NCBI GenBank assembly: GCA_035502095.1
Contig: DATJUX010000018.1
Coordinates: forward strand, 13,384 to 77,383
DNA: 64,000 bases
From: JAKANT01 sp035502095
GTDB taxonomy: Bacteria; Pseudomonadota; Gammaproteobacteria; Burkholderiales; Burkholderiaceae_F
Direction of reading: 5' to 3'
Under the pieces are notes generated by a model. That model was not told the DNA's origin, searched no databases, and saw only the letters and a list, made by a program, of their open reading frames with translations. Below, piece after piece: positions 49,466 to 58,200 of the stretch (position 1 is the stretch's first letter; each line of letters begins with the position of its first letter). Position numbers and translations under genes: made by a program.

Positions 49466-50443
49466 CTACTTTTCCAGGCCGGCGGGCGGCCAATTTTCAA
49501 GCTTCATGCCCAGGGTCAAACCGCGAGCCGCCAGAACTTCCTTGATCTCGTTGAGCGACTTGCGTCCCAGGTTCGGCGTCTTGAGCAGCTCGTTTTCGGT
49601 GCGCTGGATCAGGTCGCCGATGTAGTAGATGTTCTCCGCCTTCAAGCAGTTCGCCGACCGCACCGTCAGTTCCAGGTCGTCGACCGGGCGCAGCAGGATC
49701 GGGTCGACCTGCGGCGAAACGCGCGAAGCCACCGCAACCTCGGCGGTGCCTTCCAGCGCCGCGAACACCGACAGCTGGTCGACCAGGATGCGTGCGGCCT
49801 GGCGCACGGCTTCCTCGGGTGTCATGGCGCCGTTCGTCTCGATGGTCATGACGAGCTTGTCGAGGTCGGTGCGCTGCTCGACCCGCGCCGATTCGACGGT
49901 GTAGGAAACGCGCTTGACCGGCGAAAACGACGCATCCATCACGATACGGCCGATGGTCTTGGAGTGATCGTCGCGGAACGCGCGCACGTTCCCGGGCACG
50001 TAGCCGCGACCCTTTTCGACCTTGAGCTGCATCTCGAGCCGCCCGCCGCCCTGCAGGTGGGCGATCAGGTGGTCGGGATTGATGATCTCGACATCGTGCG
50101 GCAGCTCGATGTCCGCCGCGGTGACGATCCCCTCGCCCTCCTTCTTCAGCAGCAGCGTGACCTCATCGCGATTGTGCAGCTTGAAGACTACGCCCTTGAG
50201 GTTGAGCAGGATGTCGACGACGTCTTCCCGTACCCCGTCGACGGTGGAGTACTCGTGCACGACGCCCGCGATCGAGGCTTCCGTCGGGGCGTAGCCGACC
50301 ATCGAGGACAGCAGGATGCGACGCAACGCGTTGCCGAGCGTGTGGCCATAGCCGCGCTCGAACGGTTCCATCGTGACGGTGGCCGCATTCGGACCGATCG
50401 ATTCGACCTCGATCGCACGCGGCTTCAGCATGGCAGTAGTCAT
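49466..50443 (-). CDS. rpoA: RNA polymerase alpha subunit
   Basis: 325 residues. The N-terminal dimerisation/assembly domain includes RGYGHTLGNALRRILLSSM. The C-terminal domain contacts UP elements and activators and holds LELTVRSANCLKAENIYYIG and TPNLGRKSLNEIKEVL. Standard length. Penultimate gene of the alpha operon. Confidence 0.98.
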   Translation of the reverse strand: MTTAMLKPRAIEVESIGPNAATVTMEPFERGYGHTLGNALRRILLSSMVGYAPTEASIAGVVHEYSTVDGVREDVVDILLNLKGVVFKLHNRDEVTLLLKKEGEGIVTAADIELPHDVEIINPDHLIAHLQGGGRLEMQLKVEKGRGYVPGNVRAFRDDHSKTIGRIVMDASFSPVKRVSYTVESARVEQRTDLDKLVMTIETNGAMTPEEAVRQAARILVDQLSVFAALEGTAEVAVASRVSPQVDPILLRPVDDLELTVRSANCLKAENIYYIGDLIQRTENELLKTPNLGRKSLNEIKEVLAARGLTLGMKLENWPPAGLEK

Positions 50444-50536
50444 GGACGATCCCTTCTCAATACCCTCGGCTCGTTACACCGATAAGGCTGATGGATAGTC
50501 GGGGCGAAATGCCCGAACTCAAATAAAGCTTGTGGA

Positions 50537-50561
50537 GTCGCCCTCGCACAGCGAGGGCGAC
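50537..50561 (-). repeat. Perfect 11-bp hairpin between rpsD and rpoA
   Basis: GTCGCCCTCGC and its exact complement around a 3-nt loop (ACA), 14 nt after the rpsD stop. The minus-strand sequence beyond it (TCCACAAGCTTTATTTG) is only loosely T-rich. It could be a leaky terminator that sets the rpsD:rpoA ratio or a 3' RNA stabiliser. Confidence 0.55.
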
Positions 50562-50574
50562 GTTCCAATCTTTC

Positions 50575-51198
50575 CTATCTTGAATACAGCTCGACGACCA
50601 ACGACTCGTTGACGTCCTGCGCCACGTCGCCCCGGTCCGGCACCTGCTTGAACTTGCCTTCGAGCTTGTCCTTGTTCACGTCGACCCAGGACGGAAAGCC
50701 GGACTGCTCCGCCAGCGTTAGCGCCTCCTGGATGCGTCCCTGCTTCTTCGCCCCCTCGCGCACGGTGATCACGTCGCCGGCGTTCACCAGCATCGACGGG
50801 ATGCTGGCGGTACTGCCGTTGAGCGCAATCGCGCAGTGCGAGACGAGCTGGCGCGCCTCCGCGCGCGTCGAACCGAACCCCATTCGATACACGACGTTGT
50901 CCAGGCGCGACTCGAGCAGGGCGATCAGGTTCTCGCCGGTGTTCCCCTTGCGGCGCGTCGCCTCCGCGAAGTAGCGGCGAAACTGGCGCTCCAGCACGCC
51001 GTACATGCGCTTCACCTTCTGCTTCTCGCGCAGCTGCAGCCCGAAGTCGGAGGTGCGCGCCCCCGAGATGCGGCCGTGCTGGCCGGGCTTGGAATCGGCC
51101 TTGCACTTCGTATCCAGCGCGCGCCGCGCACTCTTCAAGAATAGATCGGTGCCCTCGCGGCGCGAGAGCTTCAGTTTTGCTCCGGTATGGCGAGCCAT
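50575..51198 (-). CDS. rpsD: 30S ribosomal protein S4
   Basis: 207 residues with the S4 RNA-binding domain (ESRLDNVVYRMGFGSTRAEARQ). The N-terminal zinc-ribbon cysteines are absent (only Cys32 remains there), so it is the zinc-free form. Primary 16S binder and, in E. coli, translational repressor of the alpha operon. Confidence 0.97.
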   Translation of the reverse strand: MARHTGAKLKLSRREGTDLFLKSARRALDTKCKADSKPGQHGRISGARTSDFGLQLREKQKVKRMYGVLERQFRRYFAEATRRKGNTGENLIALLESRLDNVVYRMGFGSTRAEARQLVSHCAIALNGSTASIPSMLVNAGDVITVREGAKKQGRIQEALTLAEQSGFPSWVDVNKDKLEGKFKQVPDRGDVAQDVNESLVVELYSR

Positions 51199-51325
51199 GT
51201 TGCCTTCCTGATCCTGCAGAGAATCTGCATTAAGTCAGCGCCGTTACTGCGCCGACACGAGGTTGTCGAGACCCATTGATGTCCGCTCCTGGTAGGAACC
51301 TGATCGAATCGCGGTCGTGGCGTGG

Positions 51326-51736
51326 TCAGACGCGGCGCCGCTTCGGCGGCCGGCAGCCGTTGTGCGGCACCGGCGTGATGTCCTGGATCGACGAGATGCG
51401 GAATCCGCACGCATTGAGCGCGCGCACCGACGACTCGCGGCCGGGACCCGGCCCGCTGATGCGGACCTCCAGATTCTTGACGCCGCATTCCTGCGCCGCC
51501 CGGCCGGCGTTTTCGGCCGCGACCTGCGCCGCGAACGGCGTCGACTTGCGCGAGCCCTTGAAGCCCTGGCCGCCGGAACTGGCCCAGGACAGCGCATTGC
51601 CCTGACGATCCGTGATCGTGATGATGGTGTTGTTGAACGACGCGTGTATGTGCGCGATGCCTTCGGCGACGTTCTTCTTGACTTTCTTGCGCACCCGCTG
51701 CGACGCGGCCTGCTGTGGGTTCGGACCCTTTGCCAT
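51326..51736 (-). CDS. rpsK: 30S ribosomal protein S11
   Basis: 136 residues, with HIHASFNNTIITITDRQGN and the C-terminal signature DITPVPHNGCRPPKRRRV. It forms the platform with S6/S18. Placed between rpsM and rpsD as usual. Confidence 0.98.
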   Translation of the reverse strand: MAKGPNPQQAASQRVRKKVKKNVAEGIAHIHASFNNTIITITDRQGNALSWASSGGQGFKGSRKSTPFAAQVAAENAGRAAQECGVKNLEVRISGPGPGRESSVRALNACGFRISSIQDITPVPHNGCRPPKRRRV

Positions 51737-51777
51737 CAGTCGATTCCTTTTTCGATCAGCCGTTCGATCCGGCCGCC

Positions 51778-52149
51778 TCAGGCGGCCTTCTTCAGCGACA
51801 CACCAGCCTTGCGCGGGCCCTTGCGGGTACGCGCATTGGTGCGGGTGCGCTGACCACGCACCGGCAAGCCCTTGCGATGACGCATGCCGCGATAGCAGCC
51901 GAGGTCGATCAACCGCTTGATCGAGAGCTGGATCTCGCGCCGCAGATCGCCTTCGATCGTGATCTTGCCGATCGCCTCGCGGATCCGTTCCAGTTCCGCG
52001 TCGTTCAGTTCCTTCACCCTTTTCGTGAATGGAACCTTGACCGCTTCCAGGATCGCGCGCGAACGCGCGCGCCCGATACCGTAGATCGCGGTCAGGCCGA
52101 TCTCGGCATGCTGGTTGGGCGGAATGTTGATGCCTGCAATGCGTGCCAT
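51778..52149 (-). CDS. rpsM: 30S ribosomal protein S13
   Basis: 123 residues, starting MARIAGINIPPNQHAEIGLT and ending in the basic GQRTRTNARTRKGPRK tail that reaches P-site tRNA. First large gene of the alpha operon, after rpmJ. Confidence 0.98.
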   Translation of the reverse strand: MARIAGINIPPNQHAEIGLTAIYGIGRARSRAILEAVKVPFTKRVKELNDAELERIREAIGKITIEGDLRREIQLSIKRLIDLGCYRGMRHRKGLPVRGQRTRTNARTRKGPRKAGVSLKKAA

Positions 52150-52159
52150 ACGTCCCCCG

Positions 52160-52273
52160 TCAGCCCTGGCGTTGCTTGTGCCGCGGGTCCGAGCAGATCA
52201 CGCGCACCACGCCCTTGCGCTTGATCACCTTGCACTTGCGGCACATCTTCTTCACCGAAGCCATCACCTTCAT
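52160..52273 (-). CDS. rpmJ: 50S ribosomal protein L36
   Basis: A 37-residue protein found by translating the infA-rpsM gap: MKVMASVKKMCRKCKVIKRK, then a GVVRVICSDPRHKQRQG tail. The zinc ribbon C11-x2-C14...C27-x4-H32 is complete, so this is the zinc-containing form. Confidence 0.97.
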   Translation of the reverse strand: MKVMASVKKMCRKCKVIKRKGVVRVICSDPRHKQRQG

Positions 52274-52290
52274 GTCTTGCTCCTCCGGGC

Positions 52291-52509
52291 CTACTTCGCC
52301 CTGAATACGATCCGCGCCCGTGACAGGTCGTACGGGGTCAGCTCCACCGTCACCTTGTCCCCGGGCAGGATGCGGATGTAGTGCATGCGCATCTTTCCGG
52401 AGATGTGCCCGAGGACCACGTGGCCGTTCTCCAGCTTGACGCGAAACGTCGCGTTGGGAAGATTCTCGAGAATCTCCCCCTGCATCTGGATTACGTCGTC
52501 TTTCGCCAT
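52291..52509 (-). CDS. infA: Translation initiation factor IF-1
   Basis: 72 residues, an OB-fold protein starting MAKDDVIQMQGEILENLPNA and containing GHISGKMRMHYIRILPGDKV. It binds the 30S A site during initiation. It lies between secY and rpmJ. Confidence 0.97.
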   Translation of the reverse strand: MAKDDVIQMQGEILENLPNATFRVKLENGHVVLGHISGKMRMHYIRILPGDKVTVELTPYDLSRARIVFRAK

Positions 52510-52541
52510 GCGTGCCGCGCGGTTCCTTGTCTCGCCTTCGC

Positions 52542-53873
52542 CTACCTCGGCAACCCGGTGCCGAATCCCTTGAAATTCGCCTTCTTCAGCAAGCTCTCGT
52601 ACTGGTGCGTCATCAGGTACGCCTGCACCTGGGACATGAAGTCCATGGTTACGACGACCACGATGAGCAGCGACGTGCCGCCGAAGTAGAACGGCACGTT
52701 GAAGCGCAGGTTCAGGAACTCCGGCACCAGGCAGACGAGCGTGATGTAGATCGCGCCCGCCAGGGTCAGCCGCATCAGGATCTTGTCGATGTATCGGGCG
52801 GTCTGGTCGCCCGGCCGGATGCCCGGGACGAACGCGCCGCTCTTCTTCAGGTTGTCGGCCGTCTCCTTGCTGTTGAAGACGAGCGCCGTGTAGAAGAAGC
52901 AGAAGAACACGATCAGGCCCGAGTACAGCAGGACGTACAGCGGCTGCCCCGGCGTCAGCGCCGACGCGATGTCGCGGATCCAGCGCGTCGCATCGCCGCT
53001 CGTGAACCAGCTCGCGAGCGTCGCCGGGAACAGGATGAGCGACGAGGCGAAGATCGGCGGAATGACGCCGGACATGTTCAGCTTCAAGGGCAGATGCGAA
53101 CTCTGCCCGCCGTAGATCTTGTTGCCGACCTGGCGCTTCGCATAGTTGACCAGGATCTTGCGCTGGCCGCGCTCGACGAACACCACGAAGGCGGTGACCA
53201 GCGCGATCAGGGCGACGATGAAGATCGCCGACAGCGGATTGATCGAACCGGTCCGCACCAGCTCGAAGAGCCCGCCGATGGCGTGCGGCAGGCCCGCCAC
53301 GATGCCCGAGAAGATCAGGATCGAGATGCCGTTGCCCAGTCCGCGCTCGGTGATCTGCTCGCCCAGCCACATCAGGAACATGGTCCCCGTGACCAGCGAC
53401 ACGACGCAGACGAGGCGGAACTGCAAGCCGGGTTCGAGCACCAGCCCTTGCTGCGACTCCAGCGCCACCGAGATGCTGATCGCCTGGAACACGGCCAGTC
53501 CGACCGTGCCGTAGCGCGTGTATTGCGTGATCCTGCGGCGGCCCGACTCGCCCTCCTTGCGCAGCGATTCGAGCGACGGCAGGACGTAGGTCAGCATCTG
53601 CATGATGATCGATGCCGAGATGTACGGCATGATCCCGAGCGCAAACACCGAGAAGCGCGACAGCGCGCCCCCCGAGAACATGTTGAACAGTCCCAGGATG
53701 CCGCCCTGCTGCGACTGGAACAGCTGGCGCAGCTGGTCGGGGTCGATCCCCGGCACCGGCACGTGCGTGCCGATCCGGTAGACGACCAAGGCCATGAGCA
53801 GGAAAAGCAGCCGGCGCCGAAGGTCGCCGTACTTGCCCGTCTTGCCGATTGTCCCGGTTGCACCCGTTGCCAC
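52542..53873 (-). CDS. secY: Protein translocase subunit SecY
   Basis: Channel of the Sec translocon, 443 residues with ten transmembrane helices. Landmarks are the plug region near GGALSRFSVFALGIMPYISA, the TM5 motif GEQITERGLGNGIS, and the cytoplasmic loop ERGQRKILVNYAKRQ that contacts SecA and ribosomes. Normal length. Confidence 0.98.
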   Translation of the reverse strand: MATGATGTIGKTGKYGDLRRRLLFLLMALVVYRIGTHVPVPGIDPDQLRQLFQSQQGGILGLFNMFSGGALSRFSVFALGIMPYISASIIMQMLTYVLPSLESLRKEGESGRRRITQYTRYGTVGLAVFQAISISVALESQQGLVLEPGLQFRLVCVVSLVTGTMFLMWLGEQITERGLGNGISILIFSGIVAGLPHAIGGLFELVRTGSINPLSAIFIVALIALVTAFVVFVERGQRKILVNYAKRQVGNKIYGGQSSHLPLKLNMSGVIPPIFASSLILFPATLASWFTSGDATRWIRDIASALTPGQPLYVLLYSGLIVFFCFFYTALVFNSKETADNLKKSGAFVPGIRPGDQTARYIDKILMRLTLAGAIYITLVCLVPEFLNLRFNVPFYFGGTSLLIVVVVTMDFMSQVQAYLMTHQYESLLKKANFKGFGTGLPR

Positions 53874-53891
53874 TTGATTGCCTCGACGGTC

Positions 53892-54533
53892 CTAGTGCTT
53901 GGCGTCGCCCTTGGCCTTTTCCGGCGACTTGGCCTTTTGCTCTGCCGACTTGGCCTTTTGCTCTGCCGACTTGGCCTTCGCCTCGGCTGACTTGGCCTTC
54001 GCCTCCGCAGGTTTCGCCTGCAGCTCCGCTAGCCGTGCCTTCAGCTCTGCCGCCTTCTTCCTGGCCGCCTCAGCCTTCGGATGGGCCTCCGGCTTCGGCG
54101 CGTCCGCGACGCTGCCGCCGGCCGCCTCGATCGCCCCCTTGGCTCCCTTGGTCACGCCGATGCCCCGCACCGTGACCTTGCGCTTGATTTCGCCCGACTT
54201 GATCACCCGCGCATCGAGCGCAAGTGCTGAAACAACCCCGGCCTGCTTCAGTACCATCAGGTCGATCTCGTCGGCCCCGAGCTTCTGCAGCTCGTCAAGC
54301 CTCACCGCCTCGACGAAGCGGCGCGAAAGCGAGGTGAAGCCGCGCTTCGGCAGCCGCCGATGCAGCGGCATCTGCCCGCCCTCGAACCCTACCTTGTGGT
54401 AGCCGCCCGAACGCGCGCGCTGCCCCTTGTGGCCACGCCCCGCGGTTTTGCCCCAACCGGACCCGATGCCCCGGCCGACCCGATGGCGAGCGCTGCGGGA
54501 ACCGCGTGCGGGCTTCAGATTGTTCAATCGCAT
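53892..54533 (-). CDS. rplO: 50S ribosomal protein L15 with long heptad-repeat tail
   Basis: The first about 145 residues are a normal L15 (MRLNNLKPARGSRSARHRVG, the GGQMPLHRRLPKRGF segment). The protein then continues to 213 residues. The 68-residue tail is a charged helical stretch followed by five heptads of the form [S/P]-A-E-[A/Q]-K-A-K (residues 175-209). E. coli L15 has 144 residues and no such tail. The stop codon is 18 nt before the secY start, so the tail is not a frameshift artefact into another gene. Confidence 0.96.
   Translation of the reverse strand: MRLNNLKPARGSRSARHRVGRGIGSGWGKTAGRGHKGQRARSGGYHKVGFEGGQMPLHRRLPKRGFTSLSRRFVEAVRLDELQKLGADEIDLMVLKQAGVVSALALDARVIKSGEIKRKVTVRGIGVTKGAKGAIEAAGGSVADAPKPEAHPKAEAARKKAAELKARLAELQAKPAEAKAKSAEAKAKSAEQKAKSAEQKAKSPEKAKGDAKH
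53907..54011 (-). repeat. 21-bp tandem repeat, about five copies, encoding the L15 tail
   Basis: Five near-identical 21-bp units in frame (unit on the plus strand: GACTTGGCCTTTTGCTCTGC plus one base) specify the heptads of the L15 tail. Two central copies are identical and the outer ones differ at a few bases. Such arrays expand and contract by slippage in whole heptads. Confidence 0.8.
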
Positions 54534-54549
54534 GTTCGGCTTCCCTCGG

Positions 54550-54729
54550 TCAACCGACGCGCACCAGGTACGCGACCTTGGTGATCATTCCGCGCACCGC
54601 CGGCGTGTCCTCGAGGACGCGTGTCTGATGCATCCGCTTCAGCCCCAGACCGAGCACGGTCGCCCGGTGATCGGATTTGGCTCCCGCCGGGCTCTTAACA
54701 AGGGTCACTTTGACTGTGGGTTTGCTCAT
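54550..54729 (-). CDS. rpmD: 50S ribosomal protein L30
   Basis: A 59-residue protein read from the rpsE-rplO gap: MSKPTVKVTLVKSPAGAKSD, then LGLGLKRMHQTRVLEDTPAVRG, cited as landmarks, ending VAYLVRVG. It matches L30 in sequence, length and position. Confidence 0.96.
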   Translation of the reverse strand: MSKPTVKVTLVKSPAGAKSDHRATVLGLGLKRMHQTRVLEDTPAVRGMITKVAYLVRVG

Positions 54730-54737
54730 CGCGTTCC

Positions 54738-55259
54738 TCAGCCGGTGATTTCTTCCACCGATTTGCCGCGTTTCGCCGCAATTTCGGCCGGGGTATGAAG
54801 CAGCTCGAGCGCCTTGAGCGTCGCGCGCACCATGTTGTAAGGATTGGTCGACCCGTGCGACTTGGCGACCACGTTGCGGACCCCCATCACGTCGAAGATC
54901 GCGCGCATAGGACCGCCGGCGATGACACCGGTACCCTCGGCCGCCGGCGCGAGGATCACCTTGGCAGCACCATGCTTGGCTTCGACGGCGTGGTGCAGCG
55001 TTCCGTTCTTCAGCGGAATCCGCGCCATGCCGCGACGGGCGCGCTCCATCGCCTTTTGCACGGCGACCGGCACCTCGCGCGCTTTGCCCTTGCCCATGCC
55101 GATACGGCCGTCGCCGTCGCCGACGACCGTCAGCGCGGCAAAACCGAGAATGCGGCCGCCCTTCACTACCTTGGTGACGCGGTTGACCGCAATCATCTTT
55201 TCCTTGAGGCCGTCGTCCCGGTCTTCGGACGGCATGCCCTTCGGTTGCACCTTCGCCAT
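54738..55259 (-). CDS. rpsE: 30S ribosomal protein S5
   Basis: 173 residues. The N-terminal double-stranded RNA-binding domain includes VNRVTKVVKGGRILGFAALT, and the C-terminal S5 fold includes GTGVIAGGPMRAIFDVMGV. It contributes to decoding fidelity. Confidence 0.98.
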   Translation of the reverse strand: MAKVQPKGMPSEDRDDGLKEKMIAVNRVTKVVKGGRILGFAALTVVGDGDGRIGMGKGKAREVPVAVQKAMERARRGMARIPLKNGTLHHAVEAKHGAAKVILAPAAEGTGVIAGGPMRAIFDVMGVRNVVAKSHGSTNPYNMVRATLKALELLHTPAEIAAKRGKSVEEITG

Positions 55260-55276
55260 TTAGAGTCCTTCCCGGC

Positions 55277-55645
55277 CTAGAACTTCAGACCCGCTTCACG
55301 CGCCGCGTCGGCTAGAGCCTTCACGCGCCCGTGAAACTTGAATCCGGCGCGGTCGAACGCGACGGTCTCGATACCTGCAGCCTTCGCCTTCTGCGCGACC
55401 CGAGTGCCGACCAGCTTGGCCGCGGCAGTGTTGCCGCCTTTGGCCTTCGACCCGGCCAATTGGGTGCGCACCTCCGGCTCCAGCGTCGAGGCAGAAACCA
55501 GCACCTTCGACCCGTCTGCCGATACCACCCGCGCATAGATGTGCAGGTTGGTGCGATAAACCGTCAGGCGCTCGACACGGGCGAGCGCGATGCGCGCGCG
55601 CGTCGCGCGGGCACGGCGCAAACGGGCAACGTTCTTTTCGATCAT
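55277..55645 (-). CDS. rplR: 50S ribosomal protein L18
   Basis: 122 residues with the 5S rRNA-binding core (LTVYRTNLHIYARVV, AFDRAGFKFHGRVKALADAA). It is in normal position between rplF and rpsE. Confidence 0.97.
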   Translation of the reverse strand: MIEKNVARLRRARATRARIALARVERLTVYRTNLHIYARVVSADGSKVLVSASTLEPEVRTQLAGSKAKGGNTAAAKLVGTRVAQKAKAAGIETVAFDRAGFKFHGRVKALADAAREAGLKF

Positions 55646-55659
55646 GCGAGCCTCCGCGC

Positions 55660-56193
55660 CTACTTCTTCTTGGTCTCTTTGAGAACGACCACTTCATCGA
55701 CGTAGCGCACACCCTTGCCCTTGTAGGGTTCCGGCGGCTTGTGGCCGCGCACCTCCGCCGCGACCTGCCCGACCTTCTGCTTGTCGGCGCCCCTGATGAT
55801 GATCTCGGTCTGCGTCGGGGTCTCGGCCTTCACGCCTGCCGGCATCAGGTGCACGATCGGATGCGAAAAGCCGAGCGACAGATTGAGCTTGTCGCCCTGT
55901 GCCTGCGCCCGGTAGCCGACGCCGACCAGGGTGAGGCGGCGTTCGAAGCCCTTCGAGACACCCTGCACCATGCCCGCGACCAGCGCTCGCAAAGTGCCGC
56001 TCATCGCCTTGGCCTCGCGCGTTTCGTCGCTGGCCGCGAAGCTCACCTTGCCGTCGTTGACCGAAACCTTGACGTTGGCCGACAGCGGCCGCGTCAGCGT
56101 GCCGAGGGGCCCCTTTACCGTGATGGCGCCCGCGTTGACGCTGGCCTCCACGCCCTTGATCAGGGGCACCGGAATCTTCGCAATTCGCGACAT
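55660..56193 (-). CDS. rplF: 50S ribosomal protein L6
   Basis: 177 residues, two-domain L6. The C-terminal signature PPEPYKGKGVRYVDEVV is present, and the N-terminus MSRIAKIPVPLIKGVEA is typical. It binds near the sarcin-ricin loop. Confidence 0.98.
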   Translation of the reverse strand: MSRIAKIPVPLIKGVEASVNAGAITVKGPLGTLTRPLSANVKVSVNDGKVSFAASDETREAKAMSGTLRALVAGMVQGVSKGFERRLTLVGVGYRAQAQGDKLNLSLGFSHPIVHLMPAGVKAETPTQTEIIIRGADKQKVGQVAAEVRGHKPPEPYKGKGVRYVDEVVVLKETKKK

Positions 56194-56204
56194 AGGGGTT
56201 CCTC

Positions 56205-56600
56205 TCAGGCGACGTAGCAGAGCACTTCGCCGCCGACGCCCTGCGTGCGCGCCTTGCGATCCGTCATCACGCCGCGCGAAGTCGAGACGATCGCCACGCC
56301 AAGACCGTTCATCACCTGCGGAATGTGGTTGCGCCCGCGGTAGATGCGCAGCCCGGGCCGGGAGACGCGTTCGAGACGCTCGATGACCGGGCGCCCCGCG
56401 TAGTACTTCAGGCCGATCCGCAGCTCCGGCTTGCCGGAGTTGGCGACCACCTGGAACCCTTCGATGTACCCCTCGTCGGCAAGCACTTGCGCGATTGCCG
56501 CCTTCAGTTTCGAAGCCGGCATCGTCACTTCGCTCTTCGCCACACCCTGCGCGTTGCGGATGCGGGTCAGCATGTCGGCGACCGGATCACTCATGCTCAT
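56205..56600 (-). CDS. rpsH: 30S ribosomal protein S8
   Basis: 131 residues, starting MSMSDPVADMLTRIRNAQGV and ending with the GVAIVSTSRGVMTDRKAR signature. Primary 16S-binding protein; in E. coli it represses the spc operon. Confidence 0.98.
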   Translation of the reverse strand: MSMSDPVADMLTRIRNAQGVAKSEVTMPASKLKAAIAQVLADEGYIEGFQVVANSGKPELRIGLKYYAGRPVIERLERVSRPGLRIYRGRNHIPQVMNGLGVAIVSTSRGVMTDRKARTQGVGGEVLCYVA

Positions 56601-56630
56601 GTTGCAAGCTCCTCGCTCTGACGTGCCCTG

Positions 56631-56936
56631 CTACCAGCTCGCCTTGACCAGGCCCGGAATGTCGCCGCGCATCGCCGCCTCGCGGATCTTGGCGCGCGCC
56701 AGGCCGAACTTGCGGAAGGTCCCGCGCGGCCGACCGGTGATCGCGCAGCGATTGCGCAGACGGGTCGGGTTCGCGTTGCGCGGCAGCGACTGCAGCCGGG
56801 CCTGCGCATCCAGGCGCTCCTCCATCGAACGCGCCTGGTCGTCGATGATCGACTTCAGTTCCTTGCGCTTGCCGGCGAATTTCTTCACCAACGCGCGCCG
56901 CTTGGCCTCGCGATTGATCAAGGACAGTTTTGCCAC
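56631..56936 (-). CDS. rpsN: 30S ribosomal protein S14
   Basis: 101 residues, the long zinc-free form (only one Cys, in RNRCAITGRPRG). It begins MAKLSLINREAKRRALVKKF. Normal spc-operon position between rplE and rpsH. Confidence 0.97.
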   Translation of the reverse strand: MAKLSLINREAKRRALVKKFAGKRKELKSIIDDQARSMEERLDAQARLQSLPRNANPTRLRNRCAITGRPRGTFRKFGLARAKIREAAMRGDIPGLVKASW

Positions 56937-56947
56937 GTATACCCCGC

Positions 56948-57487
56948 TTAGTTACGGAACGGGAACCGGAATGCGGCGAGCAGCGCCTTGGCTTCCTCGT
57001 CGGTCTTCGCGGTCGTCGTAATGCTGATGTTCATTCCCCGCAGCTTGTCGATCTTGTCGTACTCGATCTCGGGAAAAATGATCTGTTCCTTCAGTCCCAC
57101 GTTGTAGTTGCCACGGCCGTCGAACGCGCGCCCCGACACACCCCGGAAGTCGCGCACGCGCGGGAAGGCGATCGTCACCAGACGGTCGAGGAACTCGTAC
57201 ATGCGGGTACCGCGCAGCGTGACGGAGGTGCCGATCGCGAGACCCTGGCGGATCTTGAAGTTCGCGATCGCCTTGCGCGCCTTCGTCACCACCGGCTTCT
57301 GCCCGGCGATGCGGGTCAGGTCGACGACCGCAGCGTCGATGTTCTTCTTGTCGTTGACGGCCTCGCCGACCCCCATGTTGAGAGTGATCTTGGTGAGGCG
57401 GGGCACCTGCATCACCGTCTTGTAGCCGAACTTCTGCATCAGCTCGGGCACGATCTTCTCGCGATACTGGGTCTGCAAACGCGCCAT
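56948..57487 (-). CDS. rplE: 50S ribosomal protein L5
   Basis: 179 residues, with LTKITLNMGVGEAVNDKK and the GISITTTAKTDEEAKALL-type ending (here NISITTTAKTDEEAKALLAA). It binds 5S rRNA and contacts P-site tRNA. Confidence 0.98.
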   Translation of the reverse strand: MARLQTQYREKIVPELMQKFGYKTVMQVPRLTKITLNMGVGEAVNDKKNIDAAVVDLTRIAGQKPVVTKARKAIANFKIRQGLAIGTSVTLRGTRMYEFLDRLVTIAFPRVRDFRGVSGRAFDGRGNYNVGLKEQIIFPEIEYDKIDKLRGMNISITTTAKTDEEAKALLAAFRFPFRN

Positions 57488-57498
57488 CGACGAACCCC

Positions 57499-57819
57499 TC
57501 AGCTCTTCGCGCCGACCACGGCGCCGTTGCTCTTGAATACGCGCACCTTCTTGCCGTCGACCACCTTGAAGCCGACGCGGTCGCCCTTGCTGGTGGCGGG
57601 GTTGAAGAGCATCACGTTCGAAATGTCGATCGGCAGCGTCTTGTCGACGATGCCGCCCGTCACTCCCTTCATCGGGTTCGGCCGCATGTGCTTCTTCACG
57701 ACGTTGACGCCCTCGACGGTCACGTGCTGGTCGTCGATCCGCGTCAGCACGACACCCCGCTTGCCCTTGTCGCGGCCAGCGATGACTACGACCTCGTCGC
57801 CTTTGCGTATGCGTTGCAT
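57499..57819 (-). CDS. rplX: 50S ribosomal protein L24
   Basis: 106 residues, a KOW-domain protein starting MQRIRKGDEVVVIAGRDKGK. It starts large-subunit assembly. It lies between rplN and rplE. Confidence 0.97.
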   Translation of the reverse strand: MQRIRKGDEVVVIAGRDKGKRGVVLTRIDDQHVTVEGVNVVKKHMRPNPMKGVTGGIVDKTLPIDISNVMLFNPATSKGDRVGFKVVDGKKVRVFKSNGAVVGAKS

Positions 57820-57831
57820 GGAGCGTCCTTC

Positions 57832-58200
57832 CTAGAGCACTTCCGGCGCGAGCGAAACGATCTTCATGAACTGCTCGGTGCGCAGTTCGCGCGTGACCGG
57901 CCCGAAGATGCGCGTGCCGATCGGCTCGAGCTTGGCGTTCAGCAGCACCGCCGCGTTGCGATCGAACTTGATCGCGGAACCGTCGGAACGACGCAGCCCG
58001 CTAGCCGTGCGCACGACGACCGCCGAGTACACCTCGCCCTTTTTCACGCGGCCGCGCGGGGCGGCGTCCTTGACCGTCACCTTGATCACATCGCCGATAT
58101 GGGCGTACCGGCGCTTGCTGCCGCCGAGCACCTTGATGCACATCACCGACCGCGCGCCCGTGTTGTCGGCGACGTCGAGCATCGTCTGCATTTGAATCAT
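57832..58200 (-). CDS. rplN: 50S ribosomal protein L14
   Basis: 122 residues from the ATG at 58200, with GGGAAGAC upstream; a TTG 12 nt earlier is rejected. It contains MIQMQTMLDVADNTGARSVM and ends in a ELRTEQFMKIVSLAPEVL segment. First gene of the spc unit. Confidence 0.98.
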   Translation of the reverse strand: MIQMQTMLDVADNTGARSVMCIKVLGGSKRRYAHIGDVIKVTVKDAAPRGRVKKGEVYSAVVVRTASGLRRSDGSAIKFDRNAAVLLNAKLEPIGTRIFGPVTRELRTEQFMKIVSLAPEVL

